Positions 50,469 through 58,873 of a stretch of 64,000 nucleotides of DNA are shown piece after piece. Under the pieces are notes generated by a model, which ran no database searches, was not told where the DNA came from, and saw only the letters and a list, made by a program, of their open reading frames with translations. Within the stretch, counting starts at the first letter, position 1. Every line of letters starts with the position of its first letter. The stretch spans positions 122,258 through 186,257 of the forward strand of contig JALHNT010000007.1 of assembly GCA_022843385.1 (NCBI GenBank), read 5' to 3'. The position numbers were made by a program, and so were the translations under genes. The DNA is from Anaerolineae bacterium (GTDB taxonomy: Bacteria; Chloroflexota; Anaerolineae; Aggregatilineales; Phototrophicaceae).

Positions 50469-52750
50469 CCTTTCGTCCCTGGCATGGACTGCTGCTCATC
50501 ATGCTGCTCAAGCTGGCGGTGGGGCTGCTGCTCATCAGCCAGCGTCCGCTCTGGCAATATCACGAGGCCGATTTCATCCGCGTGGCACGTATCATCAATG
50601 AGGCCGGGCGGCTGCCCATCGCTTCCGATTATCCCAATGACGATATGGAGACGCGCCAGGCCAACCAGCCACCATTGTACTATTTCATGATGCTGCCGTT
50701 CGTCGCCGCGCTGGATGATGATCAGGCAGTGCCACCGCCTATTCATCCCCTGAATGTCTGTGAAGGCTATAACGGCAGTCTGATAGTCAACGTCACCAAC
50801 CCGACCTACAATTTCCCGCCACAGGGCATCATCGCAGCGGCATATGGGCTGCGCTTGCTCAGTCTGGCGCTGGCGCTGGTGGCCGTGATCGGGACGTACC
50901 TGGCAGGGCGGACGCTCTTCCCACAGCACCCGCTGATCGCCTGGGGCGGGGCGGCACTGATCGCCTTCGAGCCAACGCTGATGCTGCTGGCGAGCGAAAT
51001 CAATAACGACAACCTGATCCTTGCGCTGGCCGCGCTGCATCTGTGGTGCTGTGCCCGGTTGTTGCGCCGGCAGGGAAATATGGCGCTCAACAATGCGTCC
51101 CTGTTGTTGCTGGCGCTGTTGGCGATTCTGAGCAAGCTCACTGGCTGGCTGCTGCTAGGGATTACCCTACTGCTGCTGGCGTTGCTCATGGGCCGACAAC
51201 TGCGGCAACGTGTGAGCGCCCGTCAGATTCGGCTGACGCTGCTGGGAGTCGGATTATTCAGCGCGGCGGTGCTGGCGTTCATGCTGTTCAACCTGCAACA
51301 ATTCGGCAGTGTGTTGGGGCGCTATCAAAATCTTGAAGGGCGAATCACCGGCGTTATCGCCCAGATCAACTGGAGCATTGCCCCGAAAATGAGCCTCGCC
51401 GTCATTCAAGATACCGTGAACGATTATGCAGCTCCCCTGCAACTCTGGAATCCGCGTGCGGCCGTCTGGGCAGCCTATCGCCATGTGCTGCTGCTGGCCG
51501 GTCTGGTTCTGCTGGCATCAGCGGTCAGCCTGATCCGGCGGCGGCGCTGGGATGAACTGGCGGCTTATGCCCTATTCGCGCTGTTCACGGTACTGACAGT
51601 TGGCTTGGTACTGTTCCGCGCCCTGCTCAACAATGGCAATGCCCCGTTTGTCAACACCATGACCCTCATCAACCCGGTGCGCTATTACGCCACGGCGCTG
51701 CCGGGGCTGGCGCTGGCGGTGAGCGCGGCTTTCGTTCTGCTGATACCGTCGTCTGCCATGCAGCGCCCGATCCGCTGGCTGAGGCGGCTATTCGCCCTCG
51801 GCAGTCCGAGCCTGGCTGGGTTATGGCTGGTGGTGACGACCGGCAGCCTGTTCTACCCTTTGGAAGTGAGCCGGATGCTGGCCGCCTCGATCCTCTCGCC
51901 GGAAGCCTTCGCCGGACTGACAGATGTGACCCGAATAGAGTCCGACCAGCCAACCGATCTGCCACAAGTGCTGGGCTTCAGCGCTGAGGCGCGGCCGGAT
52001 GCCGGGTTGATTGATCTGACGTTATACCTGACCAGTCCCCAGGCGCTGACCGAGAATTACATGGTCGAAGTGGATTTGCTCAATGGAGCGAGCCAGTCCT
52101 GCCGCTTCATGCCCGCGCGCGGTGTTTACCCCACTACCCGCTGGCAGCCGAATCAGGTGATCGTGACTCAGGTCGAAATCCCCAACTGCGCGGTGACTTC
52201 ATCGGCTGAACACACCCTGCAACTGCGCTGGCTGCAAAGTCCGGCCACCCGTGACATCCCACCTATAGTGGTCAGTGACGCACTGACACTCTCGACCATC
52301 AGCGGCGCACTGGGGACAGCAGCGCAGTGTATCCCCAATCTGGGGGTCATCGGCGAGGGGCTGCAAATCTGGAAGGTCAATTCACCGCTGACAGCACAGG
52401 CGGGCAGCGTCTTCACCCCCTCGGTCAACTGGCTGGCCCGTACCATCATCCCAGAGGCCGGGATGCGCATCTTCTGGCTGCGGCAGATCAATGGCGATCT
52501 CGCCTATACCTGTGGCAGTGACCCGCGTCAGGGAACTTATCCCTTCGCTCGCTGGGTGACGGGTGAGATGGTGTATTTCGATGAATGCCCGATGGCACTG
52601 CCAGACGACACGCCACCAGGTGTGTATCAGCTATCGGTCAGCGTCCTGGAAGGAGGGGATCGCCCCCTGCCGGCGGTCGATGCAGCCGGGCAGCCAATCC
52701 CCAGCGGCGAGGTCCCGCTGGCGCAGATTACAATCCTTCCCCCGGAGTGA
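50465..52750 (+). CDS. Large membrane glycosyltransferase-like protein (DUF2142/GT39-like)
   Basis: A 761-residue polytopic protein whose ATG overlaps the preceding stop. The N-terminal 480 residues contain about ten hydrophobic helices. An early acidic pair on the external side (YHEADFIRVARIINEAGRLP) and the QPPLYYFMML loop resemble GT39/GT83-type polyprenyl-phosphate-sugar transferases and DUF2142 proteins. From about residue 490 there is an extracytoplasmic beta domain (DVTRIESDQPTDLPQ...CGSDPRQGTYPF...PPGVYQLSVSVLEGG) possibly binding substrates. It is the likely membrane step of the operon, moving or transferring sugar to the surface glycan. Function by topology only. Confidence 0.78.
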   Translation: MTFRPWHGLLLIMLLKLAVGLLLISQRPLWQYHEADFIRVARIINEAGRLPIASDYPNDDMETRQANQPPLYYFMMLPFVAALDDDQAVPPPIHPLNVCEGYNGSLIVNVTNPTYNFPPQGIIAAAYGLRLLSLALALVAVIGTYLAGRTLFPQHPLIAWGGAALIAFEPTLMLLASEINNDNLILALAALHLWCCARLLRRQGNMALNNASLLLLALLAILSKLTGWLLLGITLLLLALLMGRQLRQRVSARQIRLTLLGVGLFSAAVLAFMLFNLQQFGSVLGRYQNLEGRITGVIAQINWSIAPKMSLAVIQDTVNDYAAPLQLWNPRAAVWAAYRHVLLLAGLVLLASAVSLIRRRRWDELAAYALFALFTVLTVGLVLFRALLNNGNAPFVNTMTLINPVRYYATALPGLALAVSAAFVLLIPSSAMQRPIRWLRRLFALGSPSLAGLWLVVTTGSLFYPLEVSRMLAASILSPEAFAGLTDVTRIESDQPTDLPQVLGFSAEARPDAGLIDLTLYLTSPQALTENYMVEVDLLNGASQSCRFMPARGVYPTTRWQPNQVIVTQVEIPNCAVTSSAEHTLQLRWLQSPATRDIPPIVVSDALTLSTISGALGTAAQCIPNLGVIGEGLQIWKVNSPLTAQAGSVFTPSVNWLARTIIPEAGMRIFWLRQINGDLAYTCGSDPRQGTYPFARWVTGEMVYFDECPMALPDDTPPGVYQLSVSVLEGGDRPLPAVDAAGQPIPSGEVPLAQITILPPE

Positions 52751-52801
52751 TCGAACACGTTATCATCAACGAACTCTGATCTCATCAAGCGAGGTTGTCA
52801 C

Positions 52802-53299
52802 ATGAAACCGCCGGTCATCACGCTGGCTCAACTGGAACCGCTGCCCATCGTCTATCGCCTGACCGCACCGGAACGCTTTCGTGATCTGAACGGTCACATG
52901 AACATGCGTTACTACCTCGAACTATATGACGAGGCAGGCATCCCGCTGTTCGAGCTGTTCGGGCTGACGGAAGCCTATTATCGCTCGAAAGGCGCAGGTG
53001 GCTTTGATCTGGAACATCACATCCATTACCTGAACGAAGTCCACATTGGCGATGATCTGCTGGTGCGGGCGCGGCTGGTCGGGCGTTCAGCCAAGCGGCT
53101 GCACTACATGCTGTTTATGGTCAACGCCAGCCGGGATCTACTCGCTTCGACCTTCGAGTGCGTCAACTCGTATGCCGATCTGACGGTTCGCCGCACTGCG
53201 CCCTTTCCGGTGGAGATTACAGAACAGATCGATGTCATGCTGGCGGCCCATACCGCGCTGGATTGGACTGCTCCAGTCTGCGGCGTGATGGGGGCATAA
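52802..53299 (+). CDS. Hotdog-fold acyl-CoA thioesterase
   Basis: A 165-residue single hotdog domain of the 4-hydroxybenzoyl-CoA thioesterase/YbgC type. The catalytic helix motif is FRDLNGHMNMRYYLELYDEAG, with the conserved Asp before N-G-H and the N-M-R-Y-Y pair, followed by the GGFDLEHHIHYLNEVHIGDDLLVRARLV core. It hydrolyses acyl-CoA thioesters; the natural acyl group is not determined. GAGG lies 7 bases before the ATG. Its gap to the glycan operon is 51 bases, so it may be read from the same transcript but has no obvious role in it. Confidence 0.88.
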   Translation: MKPPVITLAQLEPLPIVYRLTAPERFRDLNGHMNMRYYLELYDEAGIPLFELFGLTEAYYRSKGAGGFDLEHHIHYLNEVHIGDDLLVRARLVGRSAKRLHYMLFMVNASRDLLASTFECVNSYADLTVRRTAPFPVEITEQIDVMLAAHTALDWTAPVCGVMGA

Positions 53300-53373
53300 A
53301 CGATCAGGTCTGGGTGATGCGATAACTCGCTTCAACCGCAAATAGATTGTATCGCTTCAGGCATCCCGGCATT

Positions 53374-54195
53374 CTACTTCTTCTGACTGGATGCGGCCTG
53401 ATCGTCCTGATAGGACAGCAGATCGTCGAGGCTGAGGCGCTGCGGGGTATTGTCTTCCAACGTGGCGCGCAGTTCGTTGCTGATCTCGCCATCCTCGCGC
53501 ATTTGACGCCGCACCGCTTTGGTAGCGCTCTCCTGCCATTCGAAGCGATGGACGGCCAGCGGCATCCCATCGGCGCTGACCTTGAGCTGCCAGGCGGTGT
53601 GCATGGCGTGACCATCATGGATGGGCAGGCGGTAGGTGGGCGAGATCAAGTTGCGCCCGCGCTGCAATTCGGATTTGGTTTCGTGGCTGAACAACACCTG
53701 ACCATCGGCGTCAATGATCTCAAACTTGATGACGCCAACGGCACGGGTTGGCACGCGCAATTCGACGAAGGGCTGAACATAATCAATATCATCCGGGATG
53801 GCCGGGGTGCGGTAGATGTCGCGCTGGTCGTCATCTTTGTAGACCATCAGGCCGATGTCCACCGGCAGCACCTGCATCTGATCCGGGTTCAGACCGGCGC
53901 GTTCGGCGGCGCGCAGGGCATGAGCGTAAATCTTCTCAGTAGACTGGCTGGGCATCTCATCGATCTCTTCCTCATACCAGCCATCGTCCTCGACCGGTGG
54001 GCTGCGGCGGGAATTGAGGATGCTGCCGATGTCGAAGTTGGAATTGGATTGATACAAGCGCCACAGCAGTGCGCCACCGAGCGCCATGAACATCAGGCCA
54101 AAGGGGGTTTCGCCACCCAGCGTACCCAGCCCCATAATCAGAAAGAACAACCCGCCGATCAATTCCCAGAAGCGGCGCGAATTCGATGTGTTCAT
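53374..54195 (-). CDS. Two-helix membrane protein with C-terminal beta domain (paralogue 1)
   Basis: ATG 54195 is chosen because GAGAGGGG lies 6 bases upstream. The 273-residue product has two adjacent N-terminal membrane helices (LIGGLFFLIMGLGTLGG and MFMALGGALLWRLY), an acidic linker, and a cytosolic domain. That domain includes ALRAAERAGLNPDQMQVLPVDIGLMVYKDD, then FVELRVPTRAVGVIKFEIIDADGQVLFSHETK, a beta sandwich. The same order occurs in the gene immediately upstream: two helices, a DVGLI-type strand, RFEMIDHNGQ, YVHEM and WDLRVS. So the two are paralogues. No known family is recognised. Confidence 0.75.
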   Translation of the reverse strand: MNTSNSRRFWELIGGLFFLIMGLGTLGGETPFGLMFMALGGALLWRLYQSNSNFDIGSILNSRRSPPVEDDGWYEEEIDEMPSQSTEKIYAHALRAAERAGLNPDQMQVLPVDIGLMVYKDDDQRDIYRTPAIPDDIDYVQPFVELRVPTRAVGVIKFEIIDADGQVLFSHETKSELQRGRNLISPTYRLPIHDGHAMHTAWQLKVSADGMPLAVHRFEWQESATKAVRRQMREDGEISNELRATLEDNTPQRLSLDDLLSYQDDQAASSQKK

Positions 54196-54208
54196 GTGTC
54201 CCCTCTCG

Positions 54209-54988
54209 TCACTGTCGGCGATCACGCCGCTGCGATTCGCGCAGCAATTCTTCCAGACTTACAGGTTCAGACTCTTCCGGCTCATCGCGCAGGCGCTGGC
54301 GCGGCTCATCGGCATCCTGCATCAACATCCGGTTACGCGCCGTGATCGATGGTGTGGTGGTGAAGCTGAGGATGCCAACGGCAGCGCGATCCACCGAGAC
54401 GCGCAGATCCCACTCGCCGGAGGTCAGCTTGTCATTGCCCAGCAGCGGCAGTTGCGTATCGGCCAGGATATTGACCTCGCCATCGCGCAGGTAATTCTCC
54501 ATCTCGTGCACATACTGCGTCTGACCATTGTGGTCGATCATCTCGAAGCGCGTCACCACTTTGCGGTCGGCGTATTCCGCGCCAACGCTGAGGGTGATGT
54601 AAGGGCGCACACCTTTGTCATCGAGCGAGATCGTCCGTCCCCGCCGCATGACTGTTCCTTCCGGCCCGGATTGCAGCGTAATCAACCCGACATCCAGCAG
54701 CGTCAGACCGGGGGGCAGGTAACTGCTGCGCCGGCGGGCGCGATCCGAGGCTTCGCGCGCTTGAGGGGTCATCTTCATCATCGCCAGCGGCGACGAAGTG
54801 AGTGTGTTGCGGAGCTGCTGCGGACGGAAATCAAACAACGAGGCGACCATAGCCGCGCCGAATAAAGCCAACAGGGTCAGAGTCACCGGCAGCGTCAGTG
54901 TCCCGCTGCCCAGCGCGGCCACCCCCAGCATGACGCCCAATGCCCCTAACCAGACGGTGTGTCTCGCACGGAAGCGCATAACATTCAT
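54209..54988 (-). CDS. Two-helix membrane protein with C-terminal beta domain (paralogue 2)
   Basis: ATG 54988 is chosen as the first Met before the membrane helices; GAAAG lies just upstream. The 259-residue product has two N-terminal helices (LGALGVMLGVAALGSG and TLLALFGAAMVASLFDF). The LLDVGLITLQSGPEG strand, an all-beta region (VVTRFEMIDHNGQTQYVHEM) and an arginine/glutamate-rich C-terminal helix (EPVSLEELLRESQRRDRRQ) follow. Colinear with the next gene, 13 bases downstream, with which it forms an operon. Topology puts the beta domain in the cytosol if the two helices form a hairpin. Function unknown. Confidence 0.75.
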   Translation of the reverse strand: MNVMRFRARHTVWLGALGVMLGVAALGSGTLTLPVTLTLLALFGAAMVASLFDFRPQQLRNTLTSSPLAMMKMTPQAREASDRARRRSSYLPPGLTLLDVGLITLQSGPEGTVMRRGRTISLDDKGVRPYITLSVGAEYADRKVVTRFEMIDHNGQTQYVHEMENYLRDGEVNILADTQLPLLGNDKLTSGEWDLRVSVDRAAVGILSFTTTPSITARNRMLMQDADEPRQRLRDEPEESEPVSLEELLRESQRRDRRQ

Positions 54989-55110
54989 ACTTTCATCAAT
55001 CAGTCGATCTCTCTCCCCGATTATACGCCAAAACCAGGGCTGTGGTTGCAGATTGGCGCAGATAAGGCATACTACACACATTGGCACGGCTGGTACAAGG
55101 AGTGACAGAA

Positions 55111-56127
55111 TTGAAGACCCAATGGATGCTGCTGCTGGTATTGTTGTGCGGCGCGCTGCTCATCACGCCGGTGATGGCACAGGATAATCCCGGTACGATT
55201 GCCGACATCGTGATCGCTTCAGCCACAGGCGATCAACAGGAATTCACGACGCTGCTGGCGGCGATCCAGGCGGCGGACCCGGCAGTGCTGCAAGCGCTGG
55301 CCGACCCGGAGGGATCGCTGACGGTGTTTGCACCGACCGATGAGGCCTTTGCTGAACTGGCCGATACGATTGGCGAGGATGCCTCCAGCGCGGTGCTGGC
55401 TGACCCCACGCTGCTGACCAGCATCCTGCTCTATCATGTGGTCAACAGCCGCCTGACCAGCGCCGACGCGGTTGAGGCCATCAACCTGACCGGCGGACGC
55501 TATTCTGGCCCGACGCTCAACGGGCAGTACATTGATCTGGCGCTGGATGAAGATGATAACCTGACTATCGACGGCGCAGGCATCCTGGCCGCCGACATCG
55601 AAGCCAGCAATGGACTCATTCACATCGTCGATACGGTGCTGCTGCCGGAACTGCGAACAATTGCCGAGATTGTGACCGATGCCGCCGATGCCGATGAACC
55701 GGAGTTCACTACCCTGCTGGACGCCATCGAAGCGGCTGATCCGGTCATTCTCGAAACCCTCTCCGACCCGGAAGCGACACTGACGGTGTTCGCGCCGATT
55801 GATACCGCCTTCGACGATCTGGATGCCGATGCGCTGGAAACCGTGCTGGACGATACCGACGCGGTCAGCGGACTGCTACTGTATCATGTTCTAACGCAGA
55901 AAGTTTACACCGACACCGTGCTGAATGATCTGGCGCTGCTGGATGCCGCAACCAGCCGCGAGGGATTATCGCTGGACACAGCGCTGCCGGATGTGCCGCT
56001 GACGGTGCAGGCTCTGCTCGATCCGCTGACAATCACGGTGAATGAAGCGGTAACGTTGGTGCGCGATATTGATGCCAGCAACGGCGTCATCCATGCCATT
56101 GATACGGTGCTGCTGCCACCTGGGTAA
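55111..56127 (+). CDS. Exported protein with two fasciclin (FAS1) domains
   Basis: TTG 55111 is chosen as start because AAGGAG lies 8 bases before it and a signal peptide (MLLLVLLCGALLITPVMAQ) follows. The 338-residue product has two FAS1 domains, about 25-185 and 190-338. Each has the H1 motif (LTVFAPTDEAFAEL and LTVFAPIDTAFDDL) and the H2 region ending in N-G-[LV]-I-H-[IA]-[IV]-D-T-V-L-L-P (IEASNGLIHIVDTVLLP, IDASNGVIHAIDTVLLP). YH box ILLYHVVN and LLLYHVLT are present. FAS1 proteins mediate adhesion to cells or polysaccharides. The two domains are clearly copies of each other. Confidence 0.93.
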   Translation: MKTQWMLLLVLLCGALLITPVMAQDNPGTIADIVIASATGDQQEFTTLLAAIQAADPAVLQALADPEGSLTVFAPTDEAFAELADTIGEDASSAVLADPTLLTSILLYHVVNSRLTSADAVEAINLTGGRYSGPTLNGQYIDLALDEDDNLTIDGAGILAADIEASNGLIHIVDTVLLPELRTIAEIVTDAADADEPEFTTLLDAIEAADPVILETLSDPEATLTVFAPIDTAFDDLDADALETVLDDTDAVSGLLLYHVLTQKVYTDTVLNDLALLDAATSREGLSLDTALPDVPLTVQALLDPLTITVNEAVTLVRDIDASNGVIHAIDTVLLPPG

Positions 56128-56144
56128 GCTGGCAACAGATGGAT

Positions 56145-56172
56145 GCAGGGGCTGCTGAAGAACGGCCCCTGC
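56145..56172. terminator. Bidirectional hairpin between fasciclin gene and aminotransferase gene
   Basis: GCAGGGGC (56145-56152) and GCCCCTGC (56165-56172) form a perfect 8-bp stem with a 12-base loop between convergent genes. T runs on either side are short. Confidence 0.65.
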
Positions 56173-56199
56173 GGCAGCATCTTGCTCAGGTAGTGGGGA

Positions 56200-57477
56200 T
56201 TACAGCGCGGCCTGAAGCGCCTCTTCGAACACCGTCAGCGCCTCATCAATCTGCCCCTCATTGACCACCAGCGGCGGTATCCAGCGGATGACATTCTCAT
56301 AACTGCCGCAGGTCAGCAGCAGCAGCTTGCGCTCGATGCAGCCCTTTTGCACCGCTTTGGTCAGATCCTTGTCCGGCTTGCCCTCACGAGTGAACTCGGT
56401 GCCGACCATTAGCCCACGCCCACGTACATCGCCAATGACCGGGTAGCGACTCTGAAGTTCAGCCAGCCCATCCATCAGGCGTTCGCCCATCAACGCTGCG
56501 TTTTCCGCCAGCTTTTCATCACGGATGGTTTCGATGGTCGCCACCGCTGTCGCCGTCGCCAGCGCGTTGCCGCCATACGTTCCACCGTGCGACCCCACCG
56601 CCCACCGGCTCATCAGCTCACGGGTCGATGCCACGCCAGAGATGGGCATCCCGCTGCCCAGGCCCTTCGCCATGATGATGATGTCGGGCGTCAGGTCGGC
56701 GTGCTGGTAGCCCCATATCCTTCCAGTGCGCCCGAAACCGGACTGTACCTCGTCGGCGATGAAGAGGATGCCGTAATGACTGCACCGTTCGCGCAACTCT
56801 TCCATGAAGCGCACTGGCGCGGGGATGTACCCCCCCTCACCCAGCTCTGGCTCCAAAACCAGGGCGGCTGTCTCCTCTGGCGCTGACTGAGTCTTGAGCA
56901 GTAGTTCCAGCTCGCGCAGGCAGAAATCCACCGCCTCGTCTTCCGACCAGCCATAATGATAGGCATAAGGAAAGGGCGCGACGAACACTCCGGCGGGCAA
57001 AGGCTGGTAGCGCGAGCGGTAGACGGTCTTGCTGTTGGTCATCGCCATCGTCTGCGCCGTGCGCCCGTGAAAGCTGCCCTGAAAGGTGATGATATTGCTG
57101 CGCCGCGTCGCCATCCGTGCCAGCTTGACGGCGCCCTCGGTGGCTTCGGCACCGCTGTTGGAGAAGAAGAAGCTGTCGATGCTGGGCGGGGTGATGGTCT
57201 TCAGCGTTTCCGCCAGTTGGATCGCCGGACGCGAGATGACCACGTTGATCTGCCCGTGTATCAGTTTGGCAGCCTGCTCCTGAATGGCCTTGACGACGCG
57301 CGGGTGACAGTGACCGGTGTTGGTGACGCCAATGCCGCTGGTGAAATCAGCATAGCGGGTGCCGTCGGCCTCGTAGAGATAAATGCCCTCGCCGCGTTCA
57401 GGCTGAAGTTGGGTGAGGTGTGACCAGACCGGAGACAGCATCTCCAGACCGGTAGGAGTGGCGGTCGTCATCAACAA
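56200..57477 (-). CDS. Class-III aminotransferase (GABA/acetylornithine-type)
   Basis: A 425-residue PLP enzyme of fold type I. GIGVTNTGHCHPRVVKAIQEQ at the N-terminus, SNSGAEATEGAVKLAR (phosphate-binding), FQGSFHGRTAQTMAMT, FIADEVQSGFGRTG (Asp242 contacts the pyridine N; Glu/Gln next to it) and MAKGLGSGMPI with Schiff-base Lys271 are all present. The EPELGEGGYIPAP segment resembles GabT/4-aminobutyrate aminotransferases. The N-terminal domain is full length. The exact amine donor (GABA, ornithine or other) is unresolved. It is encoded convergent with the fasciclin gene and next to the unknown triplicated operon but in a separate transcript, since a terminator lies between. Confidence 0.93.
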   Translation of the reverse strand: MLMTTATPTGLEMLSPVWSHLTQLQPERGEGIYLYEADGTRYADFTSGIGVTNTGHCHPRVVKAIQEQAAKLIHGQINVVISRPAIQLAETLKTITPPSIDSFFFSNSGAEATEGAVKLARMATRRSNIITFQGSFHGRTAQTMAMTNSKTVYRSRYQPLPAGVFVAPFPYAYHYGWSEDEAVDFCLRELELLLKTQSAPEETAALVLEPELGEGGYIPAPVRFMEELRERCSHYGILFIADEVQSGFGRTGRIWGYQHADLTPDIIIMAKGLGSGMPISGVASTRELMSRWAVGSHGGTYGGNALATATAVATIETIRDEKLAENAALMGERLMDGLAELQSRYPVIGDVRGRGLMVGTEFTREGKPDKDLTKAVQKGCIERKLLLLTCGSYENVIRWIPPLVVNEGQIDEALTVFEEALQAAL

Positions 57478-57520
57478 TCCTTTGCAGATGAATGCAATTT
57501 ACGAGGATGAGAATACCGCG

Positions 57521-57559
57521 AAAGGCCGGAAAGCGGTACTGGTGACCGATCCGGCCTTT
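57521..57559 (-). terminator. Terminator of the triplicated-family operon
   Basis: AAAGGCCGGA (57521-57530) and TCCGGCCTTT (57550-57559) form a perfect 10-bp stem with a 19-base loop, 13 bases past the last stop of the operon (minus strand). The stem ends in TTT on the minus strand. Confidence 0.7.
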
Positions 57560-57571
57560 GATGGGGTACGG

Positions 57572-58873
57572 CTATGGACGTGGGACGCGGGCGCGCCGCA
57601 GCGAGTCTTCAGCTTCGTTCAGCAGGTCAGTCATGATCTGGAACAGCGTCATCCCTTCAGCATTGACGCCCATGCGGATGCGCCCACGAATGGCCTGGCG
57701 CAGATCATCTATCAGATACCAGGGATTGTCATCGCGGGTGGAAACCATCTGGTTGATGACAACACCGCCCATCGCCAGCGGCAGGTAGATATAGCTGGGA
57801 TCGGGCGCGCCCTGCCCGGCATACCACAACATCAGCCGTTGAGCGAAGTTAGCCTGTTCACGCTTGTCGCCCAGATGCTCCCGCACTTTGGGCTGAACCG
57901 TCGCAAAGCCCAGCAGCACCGCGTCATAGAGGGCTGGCTCGAACAGATACTGCACTGCCAGTTGCCCCTTCTTCATATCGACCAGCGCTTCGTCATGAGC
58001 AATGACCTGCACCAGCGTCTGAAACCAGCGCGATTCCTGCAAAGGGAAAGCGTGCTCCAGCTCCAGCCCTTCATCGAGGGTATAGGTAATCATCTTGGCG
58101 ATAGCCTGGGTTTCGCCGGGGTGCAGTGGCATCCCGCGTTCGGCGAAGCGTTCTTCGACAGTCTGAAGCATCGGTTGATAAACCACACTCTTGGTCAGGC
58201 TGCTGGCAACCCGCAGTGCCATCGGGATACGGCTCTGGATCAGTTCCCGTTCCTGTTGACCGGCTTCTTCCAGCGTCCACAAGCTCTCATAACGCGGCTC
58301 CAGATCTTCGTTCATGGGCGGGATACGTTTCGGAGCGATGTCAAAATAGGTCGTCAGAATATCGGATGATTCGTTCCAGGTATGAGCTTCGTACTGCACT
58401 TCCTTGAGCGCCTGCAGCTTGAAGTTCGACACGCTCAGGACAGAAGGTGGAGCGCCGCCGGTGATGGGGCGGATGGCACGGCCTTCTTCGGCGGTACGAT
58501 AACGCACGGCCAGGCGAACCGGGAAGCCTGTGCCGGGTTGAGTGGGGGGCAGCGGTGCAATCGGAATGTGCAGCACACCCACTTCGCCAGGGCGCAGCCC
58601 CAGCCCGATGGTCTTTTTCGCCAGATCAATCACCACCGGCTCGTTGCGCCGGTCAGACGTTGGCACCTGGACGCCAACCTTGATCTGCATCATCTGATCG
58701 ACCATGTTCTGGAAAATGACGATCACTTCTATCGGTTGGTTGATATAGGCGCGAGTCGGATGAATCCCCAGCGCGACCTGGAGCTTGTCGAGGTTAATAC
58801 GCTTTCCGCCAGTGATCGCCCCCAGGACATCAGGATACAGCGGTTCAATCTTGTGGATCGGTTCACGGATCAT
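57572..58873 (-). CDS. Unknown cytosolic family, tandem paralogue 3
   Basis: A 433-residue protein with the motif LYPDVLGAITGG at residues 12-23 and a beta sandwich (QVALGIHPTRAYINQPIEVIVIFQN, LRPGEVGVLHIPIAPLPP). The central helical region and ending IYLPLAMGGVVINQ...LLNEAEDSLRRAR follow. It has no signal, membrane segment or enzyme motif. Its ATG overlaps the stop of the upstream paralogue (ATGA). Compared with the other two it has an altered helical region (LYDAVLLGF for LLRDAIxHGF), so it is the most diverged copy. The family is not recognised. An Ig-like domain plus helical bundle suggests a scaffold or binding role. Confidence 0.8.
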   Translation of the reverse strand: MIREPIHKIEPLYPDVLGAITGGKRINLDKLQVALGIHPTRAYINQPIEVIVIFQNMVDQMMQIKVGVQVPTSDRRNEPVVIDLAKKTIGLGLRPGEVGVLHIPIAPLPPTQPGTGFPVRLAVRYRTAEEGRAIRPITGGAPPSVLSVSNFKLQALKEVQYEAHTWNESSDILTTYFDIAPKRIPPMNEDLEPRYESLWTLEEAGQQERELIQSRIPMALRVASSLTKSVVYQPMLQTVEERFAERGMPLHPGETQAIAKMITYTLDEGLELEHAFPLQESRWFQTLVQVIAHDEALVDMKKGQLAVQYLFEPALYDAVLLGFATVQPKVREHLGDKREQANFAQRLMLWYAGQGAPDPSYIYLPLAMGGVVINQMVSTRDDNPWYLIDDLRQAIRGRIRMGVNAEGMTLFQIMTDLLNEAEDSLRRARVPRP

